The notes under the pieces are model-generated. The model made no database searches. It worked only from the letters and a program-made list of their open reading frames with translations, and was not told the DNA's origin. Positions 33,290 through 46,411 of a stretch of 64,000 nt of DNA are shown in pieces. The DNA comes from Branchiostoma floridae. Its lineage: Eukaryota > Chordata > Leptocardii > Amphioxiformes > Branchiostomatidae. Location: the NCBI RefSeq assembly GCF_000003815.2, contig NW_023365734.1, positions 111,647-175,646 of the forward strand. Reading direction: 5' to 3'. Position 1 is the stretch's first letter, and every line of letters begins with the position of its first letter. The translations under genes were made by a program, and so were the position numbers.

Positions 33290-34520
33290 ACGTATTCAAA
33301 CTTTCTGTGCGAAAGGTTTAATTCGAACAGGGGAGAACCTCTCACGGTTAGCTTATATGCGCTATTTTACATTATATGAGATGTTGCGTATACCATGGTC
33401 AATATTGACCGAAGAATGCATGCCATATATATAATTTATTTCGAACCGTCATTTACGCAAAGAAGGGAAGACCTCCCCCGTTAATATATTTGGTAAGCCG
33501 TATATGAAATGTTGCGTATTTCATTTGAACATACGACATGTTTAATTTTTGAATCCGCGCAGTTTAAGCGAACTAGGGGAGACCTCCCCCGTTTAGCTTA
33601 TATGTTGCCAAAACGTATATGAAATGTTGCGTATTTCTTTTGAACATACGACATGTTTGATATTTGAATTCGCACAGTTTAAGCGAACTAGGGGAGACCT
33701 CCCCCGTTTAGCTTATATGCTGCCAAAACGTATATGAAATGTTGCGTATTTCTGTAAAACATACAACAAGTTTAATCTTTGAATCCGCGCAGTTTAAGCG
33801 AACTAGGGGAGACCTCCCCCGTTTAGCTTATATGCTGCCAAAACGTATATGAAATGTTGCGTATTTCTGTAAAACATACAACAAGTTTAATCTTTGAATC
33901 CGCGCAGTTTAAGCGAACTATGGGAGACCTCCCCCGTTAAGCTTATATGTTGTCAAGACGTATATGAAATGTTGCGTATTTCTGTAAAACATACAGCAAG
34001 TTAAATGTTTGAATCCGCGCAGTTTAAGCGAACTAGGGGAGACTTCCCCCGTTTAGCTTTTATGTTGTCAAGACGTATATGAAATGTTGCGTATTTCTGT
34101 AAAACATACAACAAGTTAAATCTTTGAATCCGCGCAGTTTAAGCGAACTAGGGGAGACCACCCCCGTTTAGCTTATATGCTGCCAAAACGTATATGAAAT
34201 GTTGCGTATTTCTGTTGAACATACGACATGTTTAATCTTTGAATTCGCACAGTTTAAGCGAACTAGGGGAGACCTCCCCCGTTTAGCTTATATGCTGCCA
34301 AAACGTATATGAAATGTTGCGTATTTCTGTTGAACATACGACATGTTTAATCTTTGAATCCGCGCAGCTTAAGCAAATTTGGGGGTACTACCCCCGTTTT
34401 ATCTATTAGCTAATACCGTCTCAAAGGTTTTATGAAACGGTGCCTTTATCTGCTGAACATACGGCATGTTTGAAGCGCAGTTTATGCGAACAGGAGGAGA
34501 CCCTTTCCTTTTTATTTTAT
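33290..34520. repeat. 115-bp satellite, about ten units
   Basis: The anchor aactaggggagacctccccc recurs at 33571, 33686, 33801, 33916, 34031, 34146 and 34261, exactly 115 bases apart. Diverged units extend at both ends. Each unit has a palindromic core ggggagacctcccc, then gcttatatgctgcc, gtatatgaaatgttgcgtat and gcgcagtttaagcg. Confidence 0.9.
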
Positions 34521-35649
34521 ACCGCATATAATTTCTGAAATTCCAGGGTCTAAATCAGGGTGAGGTTTTCTTTGTGGCATGTTGACACTCGAGCTAAGAG
34601 ACGGTAGAAATCCCGACTACTGCTATGAATATCTCCGAGACTCAACCTCTGCTTGAAGAATAAGGATGTAGTAGGTATACCGTTTTGTGCAGTGAGTTGT
34701 GTTTTCTCTATAAAACGGCAAGCAGTTCTTACTACAGGTAAATGTACGAAATATGTTTATTTCTTTATCTACAAGCAAGCGTCGAGAAAGAACAGTTTGT
34801 GCACACAGGCGGTGTCTTCTCGCGTTGCTCGTGTTTGTTTGGGCAAGCAAGATGTAAATTTATTCAGCGTTATTTCGTACTCGCCATGGGGCGCACGCCT
34901 CCGTCCGTCCAAGGAGGTTGAACTTCCTTGGTCCGTCTGTGGCACAGTTGTGTCATGTGATAGGATGTATCCAATGGCAGAAAAGAGTGGGGGGTTCAAA
35001 TTTACGGGCCATACGTACGACAAGGAGCGGTTATTTTCCAGGCGTTCATTTTTGAAGAGAAGTATTGAAGAAAGTTTGGGCCTGTTCTAGCCCGCAAGTT
35101 GTGGCCGCGACACCGCTTTTACCGCCTAGGACCCCCGGTGACGGAATTTGACTCAAAGATACGAGGTGGCTATCATTCTGTACAAGCTGTTGTTGTTGGA
35201 AATCGACACAGAATGGAAATCACGGCCCTTGCACCATCCGGATTAATAGAAGCCGACACTGCAAGCTGAACATGTTTCGCGTTCACAGAATCCAGGACCA
35301 TCCAACAACACGAGTCATATCGGCCACTACTCTAGGATCCTCTAGATCTTACCGGATTCTTATTCCTGTGGTGACCAGATGGAACTGTACATGTGTGCTC
35401 TTTTTAACTTACGCCGAGACGCTTCACCCGACACTGGAAATGGGACTGTGGACTGCTGCACGGAATTGCGCAACCGTTGTGATTGTTTCAACTGCCGACT
35501 ACATCAGAATGAAAGGCCACAAATGCCTAGTAGGCTGTAGGTTTTTTTACTTTTCCATGTAATATTTTCTCGTAATTCAATAAAATTTTAAAGTTTCATC
35601 CATTGTATTTTCTTGCTTTGAAATGTGCTAATGATTATTCTCCTAAAAT
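34521..35649. other. Spacer between the two satellites
   Basis: ORFs of 145 and 96 codons occur (34653-35090, 35272-35562), the second followed by AATAAA at about 35579. Composition and codon use look random and no motif is recognised, so I do not call genes. Confidence 0.45.
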
Positions 35650-36455
35650 GGCACTTATCCACACCTTAATGCACACGTATATGAGACGTACAGAGGGAAG
35701 TTTAAACATGTCTTAAGGGTGTTTTGGTACGTATTTATGACAACTTTAACACGTATATGAGACGTAAATAGGCTTTAGATCAAATAAACGTGAAGTTTAA
35801 ACATGTATTAAGGGCGTTTTAATAAGTATTTATGGCAAATTTAAGCTGCTGAAAAGGCACCTAAACACACGTTATAATCCACTTAACGAACACGTATATG
35901 AGACGTAAATAGGCTTTAGATCAAATAAACGTGAAGTTTAAACAAGTCTTAAGGGCGTTATAATAGGTATTTATGGCAAATTTAAGCTGCTGAAAAGGCA
36001 GCTAAACACACGTTATAATCCACTTAATGCACACGTATATGAGACGTAAATAGGCTTTAGATCAAATATACGTGAAGTTTAAACATGTCTTAAGGGCGTT
36101 TTAATAAGTATTTATGGCAACTTTAAACTGCTGAAAAGGCACCTAAACACACGTTATAATCCTCTTAATGTACACGTATATGAGACGTAAAGAGGCTTTA
36201 GATCAAATAAACGTGAAGTTTAAACATATCTTAAGGGCGTTTTAATAAGTATTTATGGCAACTTTAAACTGCTGAAAAGGCACTAAAACACACGTTATAA
36301 TCCACTTAATGCAATTGTATATGAGACGTAAAGAGGCTTTAGATCAAATAAATGTGAACTTTAAACAAGTTTTAAGGGGGTTTTAAAAATCATTTACGAC
36401 ATCTTTAAGCTGCTGAAAGACAACGGGAAAACCGGAAAATAAGGACTAACACGGA
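35650..36455. repeat. 141-bp satellite, about five units
   Basis: cacgtatatgagacgtaaa recurs at 35750, 35891, 36032 and 36173, with a diverged copy near 36314, period 141. Each unit has gctttagatcaaataaacgt, ttaagggcgttttaata and ctgctgaaaaggca. A shorter 80-base unit precedes the array. Confidence 0.9.
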
Positions 36456-38325
36456 CCTACAGAAAGACCACTTAAAGGCAATATTTACGTACTCGTATAA
36501 GTGGTGTATAGATCCGTAAAGGAGGAAAATACGTCAACATTACGCATGGTTTCAGCATCCTTAAATACCGTTTTTCGTGCCGTGGGGTACCTTCTGTCTG
36601 TACCGTGTATGTGGCACTGTTAATATAAGTACAAAACTTGAGTGCAGTACCACATTGTCCTCGTCTGTACAAAAAGCAAAATAGAAAAAAAAAATGTTTA
36701 AAACAGGCTGATGCGGTATTGAGAAACGTGCATGAAGGATTTGCTAGCTGTGGCTAGTTGTGCGTGAAATCTAACCTCTATCAGGCTCCACAGGTCGCTG
36801 GAAAAATTGTAGAGATTGGACAGAAAACATGCCAGAGGAGTTAGATGAGCGAGTATAGTTTGTGTCTCTAGGTCGCATACTCCTCTGGTGAAAAAATCTT
36901 TGCTCCAAGAATTTAGCTGACCAATGTACAAGAACTTTGCACAAGTAGAGAAATAACATCTATGACATCTAAACAGGTCTCAACTACATGCAGGCCTATT
37001 TTATGCCCCCATAATGTTGAACGGCAGATGGCAGTTATGTACAGGGTCGTTTCGCTATATCTTAGGGGACTCACGTACTATTTGTAGAGTCAACTGTTTC
37101 TGAATAGTCCCCTGCTAAAGCTTCTAACTACAACTTCACATTGACAGACAGTTGAAGGGCCTTTGATTTACGGCGTTTACACGACCCCGTGTCGTAAAAC
37201 CAAATCAATCGTAAAACAGACTAAATGTCGTGATACCTCATAAACGTCACTGCCACAAAGCCCTTGAAGCACGAGTCCCCACAGACAAGTCTATAAATGT
37301 CAGGTTCTCCTAAATCACAGTTTATCACCATTGATCACATAGACAGCCTCACGGTGTCTCTGTCGATTCGTTCACGTTTTATAGGTTTGCTGTATGACGT
37401 TGAATCTGCAAATAAGTTTTCACAGGAGCTTCTTATGTATATAATTCAGTCAAGTTGATTACATGTAGAATACTAGCTGTAAGGACTTTTATGTGGTTTG
37501 TATGTCTTATATGTTCAGGAAAATTAGCTGCTGACAAATCTTGTATGTTATTCAAAAGTATCCAAGAAGCCAAATATCCAAGTGAGCCATAGGCCACCAA
37601 ATGTCATTTCTGCAGCAGGGCACACTTTTGAAGAAGGTGGTCTTGTAACGTGCTTAAGAGAGTAACTTCCAAGTATCAACTAATTTTAACCAGGAGCTCA
37701 AATGTGAGGTTTCTACCAGTTGAGCTACAGGGACAAACTATTATGAGTTCGTGTTTATCTTGACATCTTATCAACTCAATCCTGTGGTGTGTACTTCACT
37801 ACAGAAGACACTTTATTAAGTACACAGGAGTTGACTTTCTGTTGCCATCTTGGCTCCATTGAAGAAACAGACAATGTTTACTAAAGCTTAAGGGGCAAAC
37901 ACCATCCTTGACAACAGTTAAATGCTATAAACATTGTCAGCCAATATCCGACAAGTATGATTAGTGAGTCAATGTTTTGAGTCTGTGGTCATTTGCACTC
38001 ATAATCAAACACAATCAACTTTTAGATGGAACAGGTAGTGGCGAAGGTCAAGATCAAATATGAAAACCTGGCACGGTAGATCTAGTGCAACTGCGATTTC
38101 AGGAAAACGACAGCAAATCTAAACGTATTGATAGTAAAGATACTTACTGATGATTTTCAGGCCTGACAGCTATTTCGCCTTTTCTTGTGCCTTTATAGCA
38201 AACACAATTCCACGTCAATCCAGAATATTCTTATTCCTTTGTGTTACTTACAGAGCGATGTAGACTTATAACAGTAAGGTCTGTGGAAGTGGCCTTCCTA
38301 TGATAGAACCTGTCAGGGCACGCGT

Positions 38326-38768
38326 NNNNNNNNNNNNNNNNNNNNNNNNNNNNNNNNNNNNNNNNNNNNNNNNNNNNNNNNNNNNNNNNNNNNNNNNNNN
38401 NNNNNNNNNNNNNNNNNNNNNNNNNNNNNNNNNNNNNNNNNNNNNNNNNNNNNNNNNNNNNNNNNNNNNNNNNNNNNNNNNNNNNNNNNNNNNNNNNNNN
38501 NNNNNNNNNNNNNNNNNNNNNNNNNNNNNNNNNNNNNNNNNNNNNNNNNNNNNNNNNNNNNNNNNNNNNNNNNNNNNNNNNNNNNNNNNNNNNNNNNNNN
38601 NNNNNNNNNNNNNNNNNNNNNNNNNNNNNNNNNNNNNNNNNNNNNNNNNNNNNNNNNNNNNNNNNNNNNNNNNNNNNNNNNNNNNNNNNNNNNNNNNNNN
38701 NNNNNNNNNNNNNNNNNNNNNNNNNNNNNNNNNNNNNNNNNNNNNNNNNNNNNNNNNNNNNNNNNNNN
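38326..38768. other. Assembly gap (443 N)
   Basis: A run of 443 N in intergenic sequence, flanked by gcacgcgt and cgtgaggg. The odd length suggests an estimated gap size. Confidence 0.99.
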
Positions 38769-38967
38769 CGTGAGGGTCCCTTTTCACTCAGGCCAGCTGA
38801 CCGGGTGGGTCTGTGTGTTCAGCTGGGCTGGACAAACAACGCCACGGCTCGTTGGGAACGATTTTCGAGACTCGTTTTCTCGGATCCTTTATACGCCTTG
38901 TGGGTAGCCTGTACTACAGGTTAGGATGGGAGGGATTTGCCCTTGGCATCAATGCCCTGTCCCTGGC

Positions 38968-39166
38968 CCCCTCTCCACTAGACGGCGATCGCGCTGCGCT
39001 CTCACTGCGATCTAAATAGGATATCTACAAAACGTAAAAGTGTGACTAAGAACACAACAAAATTCACAAAGTTAAAAAAGATTCGTTTCTTTTTCTGTAC
39101 AATTCGTTGAGTGATCTGTAAAATTCAATTCGGCGAGAGCGCCGTCCTAGTGGAAAGGGGGTATCG
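38968..39166. repeat. Inverted-repeat element (MITE-like), plus flanking direct duplication
   Basis: ccccctctccactagacggc at 38968 is mirrored by cgccgtcctagtggaaaggg ending near 39164. Flanking segments 38838-38945 and 39168-39260 are diverged direct repeats (gcgatttccgagactcg, ctacaggttaggatgggagg). Confidence 0.6.
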
Positions 39167-40302
39167 TATCAGGAGCGATTTCCGAGACTCGTGTTCTCCG
39201 CTCCCTTGTACGCCTTACGGGTAGTCTGTGCTACAGGTTAGGATGGGAGGTAGTTGCCCTTATACTAGGTTAATAGCCTTCTACGTTAACAAATGATATA
39301 TGGACATAGCAAAAAGAAAGACACAAACTTGCCCCGATAGCAGCATCGCGGCTTAACGGTTTTCACAACACATGAGCGAATGTTGACTTAAGTTTCCGTG
39401 AAGGGTGTTCGAGATTGTACGACTCGTTGAACCCCGAGGACTACCTATTCAAACCTGCACAACCGGGCAGTGGTGGCTGATGCATGTACCTGCAACCCCT
39501 CTCCCCCCTTGTCATACATATAAGTATAGCAATGCACCTTGGCAAACAGGCAAAGGATTGTATTGACGGCTATGCACGCTTTAAGTCTATAGTCCTGGTT
39601 AACTGAGGCCACGTCAAATCTGATTGAAGTCTTCACTCGAGTCAACACATAACTTCGTTCGTAACCTATGGACATACATGTTTGTTACTGTGAACTAGCA
39701 TTCACTTTTGGTATAAATCCAGAGATAGCTACCTGGTAAGCAACCCCCTCCCACCGAAAGCAAATATCTTACTTAGTAAAGTATGGTAATAAAGCTGACT
39801 AACAGGCAGAGGCCTATATGGACGTCGTGTCGACAGGTTGGCGTCACAAAACTGAGACGACACCATACCTTATCAAAGTTTTTACTTGAGCTAACGCATA
39901 ACTTCAGTCGCCACTTAAGAACAAATGCGCCTCTTTACGGCGCGGTCACACCCCTTGTACGATGTTTGATGTCGCGGAGCTTTTAAGGAAGTTTTCACGG
40001 ATTCTAAGATAAGGATATTTGACACGGATTTATGATAGCATTTTCGATAAAAATACAGCTGAATTTTGTACTACATTTGCATGACTATTCCAAGAATGAC
40101 ATCAGTTTGCAATCGTACGACACTCCTACGACATTTGTGACTGGGCCCTTACTTACTGAGAACTCCCATTCGCTTTGGGCATAGATAAAGAGATAACGTA
40201 ACATACCTGATATTAGCAAATGCTGCGATGCAACCACCCACAGGATTGTCTATCACCACCTTACGCACTAACCAAGTCCTACAATATAAAACACAAAGTC
40301 TC

Positions 40303-40518
40303 CTTCACACAGCACGGGGTCTTGATAGCTTGACATCATCTCCTTGTGATGACTGGAGTGATTCTCTAAGACCACCTTTAAGAGTGGCCCTGAAAGGCTT
40401 AAGAACCGCCAGTAAAAACATCCCTGAGGACCTTTGTGTGCAGAGAAAACAGAGAGAACTGGAGCAGAAGTTTGTGGGTTTTGCTGTCAAAACTTTGGAG
40501 AGGTCAATTGGGGTTTAA
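40303..40518 (+). CDS. Orphan exon-like ORF with a downstream poly(A) signal
   Basis: After an acceptor-like ccttcacacag the frame is open to TAA at 40518. It encodes about 70 residues that are charged and helical (SLRPPLRVALKGLRT, LCVQRKQRELEQKFVGFAVK) with G/C-ending codons. AATAAA lies at about 40591. This suits either a last exon of an unidentified plus-strand gene or a processed fragment. I found no partner exon and do not recognise the protein. The open frame starts earlier (40228), but that part looks non-coding. Confidence 0.35.
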   Translation, partial: LHTARGLDSLTSSPCDDWSDSLRPPLRVALKGLRTASKNIPEDLCVQRKQRELEQKFVGFAVKTLERSIGV

Positions 40519-41124
40519 AGTGTTTAGCGACTCAGAGGCTTTCAAACTGATTACTTCTTTTTTCCATGAAAATTTCTTATGCTATTTTCTTAAATAAAAA
40601 TTTCGAGGTCCTTTCTTCTGAAAATCAGAGAGTAAAAGTTTCTCATGTAGTATCAGACTAAATAGGAATAATTCATGATTTTCACTTGAAATGCTGATAC
40701 TTCTGTTTGTTTTACAAGGCAGCCAGTGATCTCTGTTAGCTTTTGTTCCCCGCTATCTTCATTTGATACCTTTGACGCCGGTTTTCTTTCTGTTTCAAAA
40801 TGACTGACGTTTCAAAACGATTGAGGCCTAAGATAGGTATTATTTCGCAATCAAAATGGCTATTAGACCTATACCTTTACAGCTCTAAGTGATAGCTAGT
40901 GATCTTTGTTAGTTTTCCTTCCAACACTGCCTCGCAGGCTGGATTTCTTTCTCTGTGGGAGGTTGGTTAGAAGACTAGGAAAGGCGTTGGTTGATAAGAA
41001 TAGCAGTTATTAACTAGCCTTATTTTTTCGACGATTTTGTCGTTTGGGTCTAAAAAGGACTCCAGTCAAACTGTAGATCGACCATACCGAGGTTTGGGGG
41101 GTCCCGACTTAAGCCTCGCCTCTA

Positions 41125-41219
41125 AGCCAATCAGCGCGCCTTTGTCCTGACGTGACCCCCGACCTAGAACGTGCACGAGTGGCGGAGATACAGACTCTGA
41201 GGACACCTTAACACGGCAG
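41125..41219 (+). promoter_or_regulatory. Promoter-like segment with CCAAT box and a first-exon-like donor
   Basis: agccaatcag at 41125 is followed by gcgcgcc and cctgacgtga, then a GC-rich stretch ending ggcag/gtaagaa at 41219, a near-consensus splice donor. This would fit an untranslated first exon of a plus-strand transcript. No TATA box, and no second exon was identified. Confidence 0.3.
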
Positions 41220-42408
41220 GTAAGAAAGGCAGGATTAAGACGTCGGCCCCCGCGACGCGAAGATGTCTATCACCCTTTCAAGAAGCTGTCCAAGAAGTCG
41301 AACACGAACAGAAATCCTTTATAGAATGTCCGTGTTTCTTTGCGCCGTGTTTGCCACTTTCTTTGATGGCCCTGTCAAACCGCTAGTACAGTAACAAGGA
41401 AACTACAATGACTTCGTTCTCCTTGGCCAACTTGTAAATTAGACGCTGGTACCTATGTATTGTATGAATTTAGTCATAGCAGTTACATTAGTGTCACAAG
41501 AATGTTAACCCGCTATGTTCTCTGTCAACCTGTCAGAACGGCAACTTGACTTAAGTCACAAAAGGTTCATTCTTCTTTACTAACAGTTGAACTTGTTCAA
41601 TAGAAGCCGATACATTAAGGCTATTAAACCTTTTATGTTGGCTTGCTTCCAGTTATAGCTTGTATAGCAGTGTCACAGAATTGTTAACACGTCATGTTAT
41701 CTGTCAACCTGTCAGAACGTCAATACTTAAGCTACGAAAGGTTCATTCTTCTTTGCCAACTTGTTCAATAGAAGCTGGTACCTTAAGCTTTTACATTGGT
41801 TTGCTTGTTAGCTTGCTCCAGTGTAGGGTCCTGAACATACGCAACAGAATGGCTCATCACTGATTCTACAGGCACACACGTCTTCTAAAATTTACTTCCT
41901 TGTGTTCCTTATGAAAACATCACACCACTGGTACTAACGTCTCCCTGTAGAGCTGTAAATGGAACAGCTTCTCCCAAATGAAAGTGTACTAGTATAGTGT
42001 ACAACACACTGTCGAATGTCAAATCCTACGTACAAAAGATTCTTTCTCTGTAAAAATCACGTAAAACCAACCTGAAATCACGTAGGGTCGGGTCCTGAAC
42101 ACACGCAACAGAACGGTCTACATGTATATACAAAACTTCCTTATGTTCCTCAGGAAAACGTCATACCACAGCACTGGTACTAACGTATCCCTGTAGAGCC
42201 ATGAATTGAACAGATTGTCCTGAATGAAAGTGTACTCATGTTTACCGGAAACACCTGTTCACACGCCCAGCCGGACCTGCCGCTGGTAATCCTGGGAAAG
42301 TGGCCGGACAACTTTCCTCCATCCGACTCATCCGCTCTGATTGCCACTAATTGCGCACAGCTGAGCTTTCAGGAGTTAAGTAATCTTCGAGAATAGGTTT
42401 TTTATTTG

Positions 42409-42475
42409 CTGTAAGTCAGACGAGGACAATGTGGCACTTATTCTACAGTGTCACATACAAAGGACAAACAGAAGG
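42409..42475. repeat. Short SINE-like fragment
   Basis: It contains cagacgaggacaatgtggcac, shared with the copy at 31536-31665, and no tRNA-like head. Confidence 0.35.
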
Positions 42476-43624
42476 TACAGGTAGTGTTCTGAGGCCGTAG
42501 TGACAGAGGGTTGTTATCTCCTGTGTCTCGAGCAGTAGAGGCACAGAGTAGGTGTTTGGTGCAGCATTTGTTTGGTGTCTTGTTGTAGGCCTATTAAGTA
42601 CGATGTTTTTCTCAAGAGGCAATACGAGACATCTGTTTGGTAAGTAGCGTCAATGGGGGGTATTAAATTTTGTTTTTTTCCAAAAGCCACAGTCTAAAGA
42701 TGTGTGTAGAGAACTAGTCTCTTTCTATCATACTCTTACAGAGTTGGAGCGAAAACAAAGCCCGTCCTCCAGTATTTCTCATCATACATTATGTCCTTTC
42801 CACATAAACATAGATATTTCAGTTTCAGTCCTACAAGTTGGTAAACGTATACAGGAGACCCACTGTTCTATGCTTTTAAACAGCAAAACGTTATGTTGGT
42901 GTCACTTCACTTGGTACCTGGAATCTTAATTCATTAGAACTCCTCAAATCAAAGCAACAACTTTAAAAGTGGTGAAGTGTTTCATTGTTAATAAATGACC
43001 ATTACCCTGTATAACAACAGTCCCTAACAGTACGTGAACAGTCTTAAGGTGTGAACTATGCGCTAATCGCCTGTTCTACCTGAGTGACGCTGCGTAAAAC
43101 TAGGGCGTAATTACTGGTATCACCTGGTGATGACATACAAACGTGTATAAACAACAGGTAAGCCTTAAACACAGGTGTTATCCCAGCTTAACACCTGCGT
43201 GGTGATGAGGGCGCAACCAGATGTTTTAGAGATTTGAAACTTTAGTTTATTGCAGAATGCTTCAGACATAAGTCAATGATAATAGGTAAATCTTATGCAA
43301 ACATTTTGGATTACTAGTCGATTTTGGATGCAAATACTAGTTATCTTTAAAAAGTTACGTGGCCACGTTAACATGAATCTGTGACACAGTCTGTCCTTTT
43401 TCAATCTTCTCAATCACTCCCTGAGTGCTTGCTAGAATTATCTCTAAAGTCGTAAACATCCTTTCTACATTTTTACTTGCAATTAGCCCTCGAGCTTGGG
43501 GTCATAAGCTTTAATCAAGTCTCTGACTGTGTAGAAATGCTCCGGACAGTACATCGGAAGATGTTATCTTTCCCGAAGAGCAGTTTGTCCTATGTTGTTA
43601 TCTGAATGACCGTGTTTGTGTGCA

Positions 43625-43705
43625 ATTTGGAACAAACATGGCGGACGTCACCCGGGGGACGTTCTGTTACCGGGGCAACCGAACCGTGGTGACGTCACGA
43701 ATTCC
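43625..43705 (+). promoter_or_regulatory. Promoter-like cluster: aacATGGCGGac motif, two CRE-like sites and an X-box
   Basis: aacaaacatggcggacgtca at 43631 resembles the YY1-type ATGGCGG initiator common in animal promoters. gttaccggggcaac at 43666-43679 matches the RFX X-box consensus on both half-sites with a 2-base spacer. gtgacgtcac follows at about 43689. An 80-codon ORF begins near here, but its composition is not protein-like. Confidence 0.3.
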
Positions 43706-46411
43706 TACACTGGTCCAAATGTTTATGTTTGACCCATTCATTTTATGGGGAGACAAAAGATCATTTCTAAATACACAACACGAGTCGGTACAAGTAAGAA
43801 GGATGTGTTTCTACCAAACATATGCAAACCATAAGCAAACACCTATTATAGTAAGTGCTTAGATACCAACGTTAGAACATCCATAGGGATGACCAAAACT
43901 TCTTCAGTATGAGCTTACAGTAGACGTTTTTCGCGAATGAAGACGACGAGGAATTTCCTTTATTCTTAAAATGTAAATGCCGGATTTTTGTGTTCAGTTG
44001 GTTTTCTTGCTCCTCATGAAGGCAATTATTGAGGTATTTAGCTTTGGGTTTCGTCGAGGGTCTGCGAAATTAAAGTTAAAACTGTAGCAAAACATATGAA
44101 AAGTTCCTTAACTCACTCTGTTGTATTTGATGTACAGTCACCAACATAATCGAGGCTGGCTAGCGAAGTATGTATTTGAACATCAAGGAAGACCAACTGT
44201 TGTCGGATCTGTGTTATGTTTTGTGTCTTGTGTCACATTCAACTTTTTCGAAGTGGATACGTTTCATGCAAATAACGGCTATATCATAGAGGCAATTAAA
44301 GACAAATCGAAAATATTACAGAAAAGGCGACAAACGCTGAGAATCTTGTAAGATAACGAAACAAAGAGCAGAATGTACGAACCGATGGCGAAGTGTGGCG
44401 GGAATTTGGTTGGTTTCCTCATCACTGATGACGTCCGCTGATCATGAAGATGGCTAATTAACTAATTATCAACTAAACTAATTGACAAAACTACCGAGTC
44501 GTCAACTGTGTCAGGAAATTGACAGCTTTTCTAAGACTTAAAACTCGTAAAAATGAAATAAACCAAAGATTTCGTTGACTTGAGTAAGAGAAAGAAAGCA
44601 AACTGTGTCAAGAGCAGTGGCCTTGGTATTCAGTCGTGTGTGTTCTAAAGCTCGTTCCCAGAGCAGTATATCATCCGGGTCCTTTCTCCCGGTTACGTAT
44701 TGAGGTCAGGCTGGTTGACTCAGCCGTTTTCCTGATAAACCCCGGTTATTAATGTCATATTAACCCGCTGGGGGTCACAGGGCGGTCATTATAAGGGCGT
44801 TAAAGACCACTCCCTGGTTACTAATGTCCCCCCAAGGTCACACAGCGGTCATTATCCGGGCATTATGGAACGATAATCACCCGGATATTGACTCCGTGTC
44901 TCAGAACGTCAGAGAATGATTCCAGTTATTAATCTTACATTGCATGGCGACCGTCAAGCAGGGGTAATTATTAGACCATCAAAACGTAATTGACCTAAAC
45001 TGATTGTACTCACGATATAGCCCTGACCTTCTATTACAGAACTGAGGATTGATATAAGACACAGCAAACTGAATGGTTCAAGTTGTAGCTTAAGTAGTAC
45101 GTTTGTTTGTTTATTTGTATCACAGTAACCATTAAGCCACCTTTAAGCGTTACGTACAAGGTATGTACATTAGGTACAAGCTGTGTAAGACCGCACTGGG
45201 ATAGATCCCTACCATTTTCGATAAGTGGTGGGCTCTTTTATGGATCTCGAGTTGTCGCTCTCCTCATACACAAGACGTCCAGCTTTGTATTCCATCCGAG
45301 AGGACGTCTCTAATCAAAGCTAGGTACTAATTTTCACCCGAGTAGATGTGTTACGTATACAGTTTTCCAACCCTGTAGAGGACACACCTGCGTACCTGCG
45401 TTACCTGTAACGTTACCTGTAAACGCCAGGTGAGCGCCGGTCACGGCAGGCATGTATGTTAAGATAAACGCGCCACTTGAATGTCAACCTGGCGCCAAGA
45501 CTTCAGCTGTTGGTGTTTGAGCTCAGTTATACATACAAACACTGTGAACTTGAGGTTATCTATTGTAAGAATCGTGTTTCAGGTCCCATAGCGTCTTATA
45601 CTTCAAGGGTTTATACTTGATCGATGTCTGTTTGCTTTTAGTTTGTTTGTCGTGTTCTGTCTTAATGATTTATTGCCCCAATGGTTGTTCTTGAGTAACA
45701 GTATCAAGGCCTAGTCCTTCGGAATTATTAAGTCAAAAGCTGAGGGACTACATTGTCTCTTTTCAAAGACCACCAATCAAATAGATAAGGGCTGATTCTA
45801 GGGAATGAAAAGTTCCAATTTCCTTTCTACATTCGACCAGTCCTGGTTAAGCCAAGACCACCAGGCCACAATTGTCTTAATTTCATGACTGACATCCGCA
45901 TTGATTTTTGTTCTAAAAACATGTGGCCACAAGACCCAATAGCATCCCTGGTCAATCCGAATTAGATTATTGAAATGAAATACAGTGCTACTGGAGGTGA
46001 ACGAAGACAAACCAATGATAGACGATATAGTTACCGTGGCCTGCATACAACTGGCAGCCCTGACCACAAATCTGGTTTATCATAAGCCATATCCCGGGTA
46101 ACCTGGACTACAGACTGTTTAACTTCATCAAACACACTTTTCACACCACTTACACTATTTGTACTTTCATACGTGAATACGTTCTGTGACCTTGTGCAAG
46201 ACGTGTACACAAACATGGCTTCATCAAGGTGAGGAACAAAGGAGCCGACAGAACAGGTATGAGCAGGTGGGACACTCGTATAGAACACCTTACATCTTAA
46301 GAGTCATCATCATCAGCTTTTGCTTTCTTAGAACAAAGCAAAAATCATACAAACAACATACCGATCGCCTGCTGAGTACCACGCTTATGCCCGGGCTAGA
46401 GAGTTGGACAA

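Larger units (their letters stand above)
36456..40302. other. Intergenic with gap
   Basis: No coding sequence recognised. Holds the 443-N gap and the inverted-repeat element at 38968-39166. Confidence 0.55.
41220..46411. other. Intergenic
   Basis: Holds the promoter-like cluster at 43625 and a degenerate repeat at about 44745-44885 (ggttattaatgtc / ggttactaatgtc, then ggtcattat). A diverged direct repeat at about 41490-41780 shares cagaacg-caa and aaaggttcattcttctt. ORFs at 45798-46288 on the minus strand are not recognised. Confidence 0.5.

Noticed and set aside
33290-34520. Possible CRISPR or phage-type repeat
   Set aside because: Whole 115-bp units repeat head to tail without unique spacers, so it is a satellite.
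34653-35090. 145-codon ORF between the satellites
   Set aside because: No recognisable domain, random-looking composition and no splice context.
35272-35562. 96-codon ORF followed by AATAAA
   Set aside because: Composition is not protein-like; the AATAAA is expected by chance in AT-rich sequence.
38266-38787. ORFs spanning the N run
   Set aside because: They consist almost entirely of unknown residues from the gap.
45798-46288. Overlapping minus-strand ORFs
   Set aside because: A stretch with VFDEVKQSVVQVTRDMAY looks slightly protein-like, but there are no splice sites or homologues I recognise.
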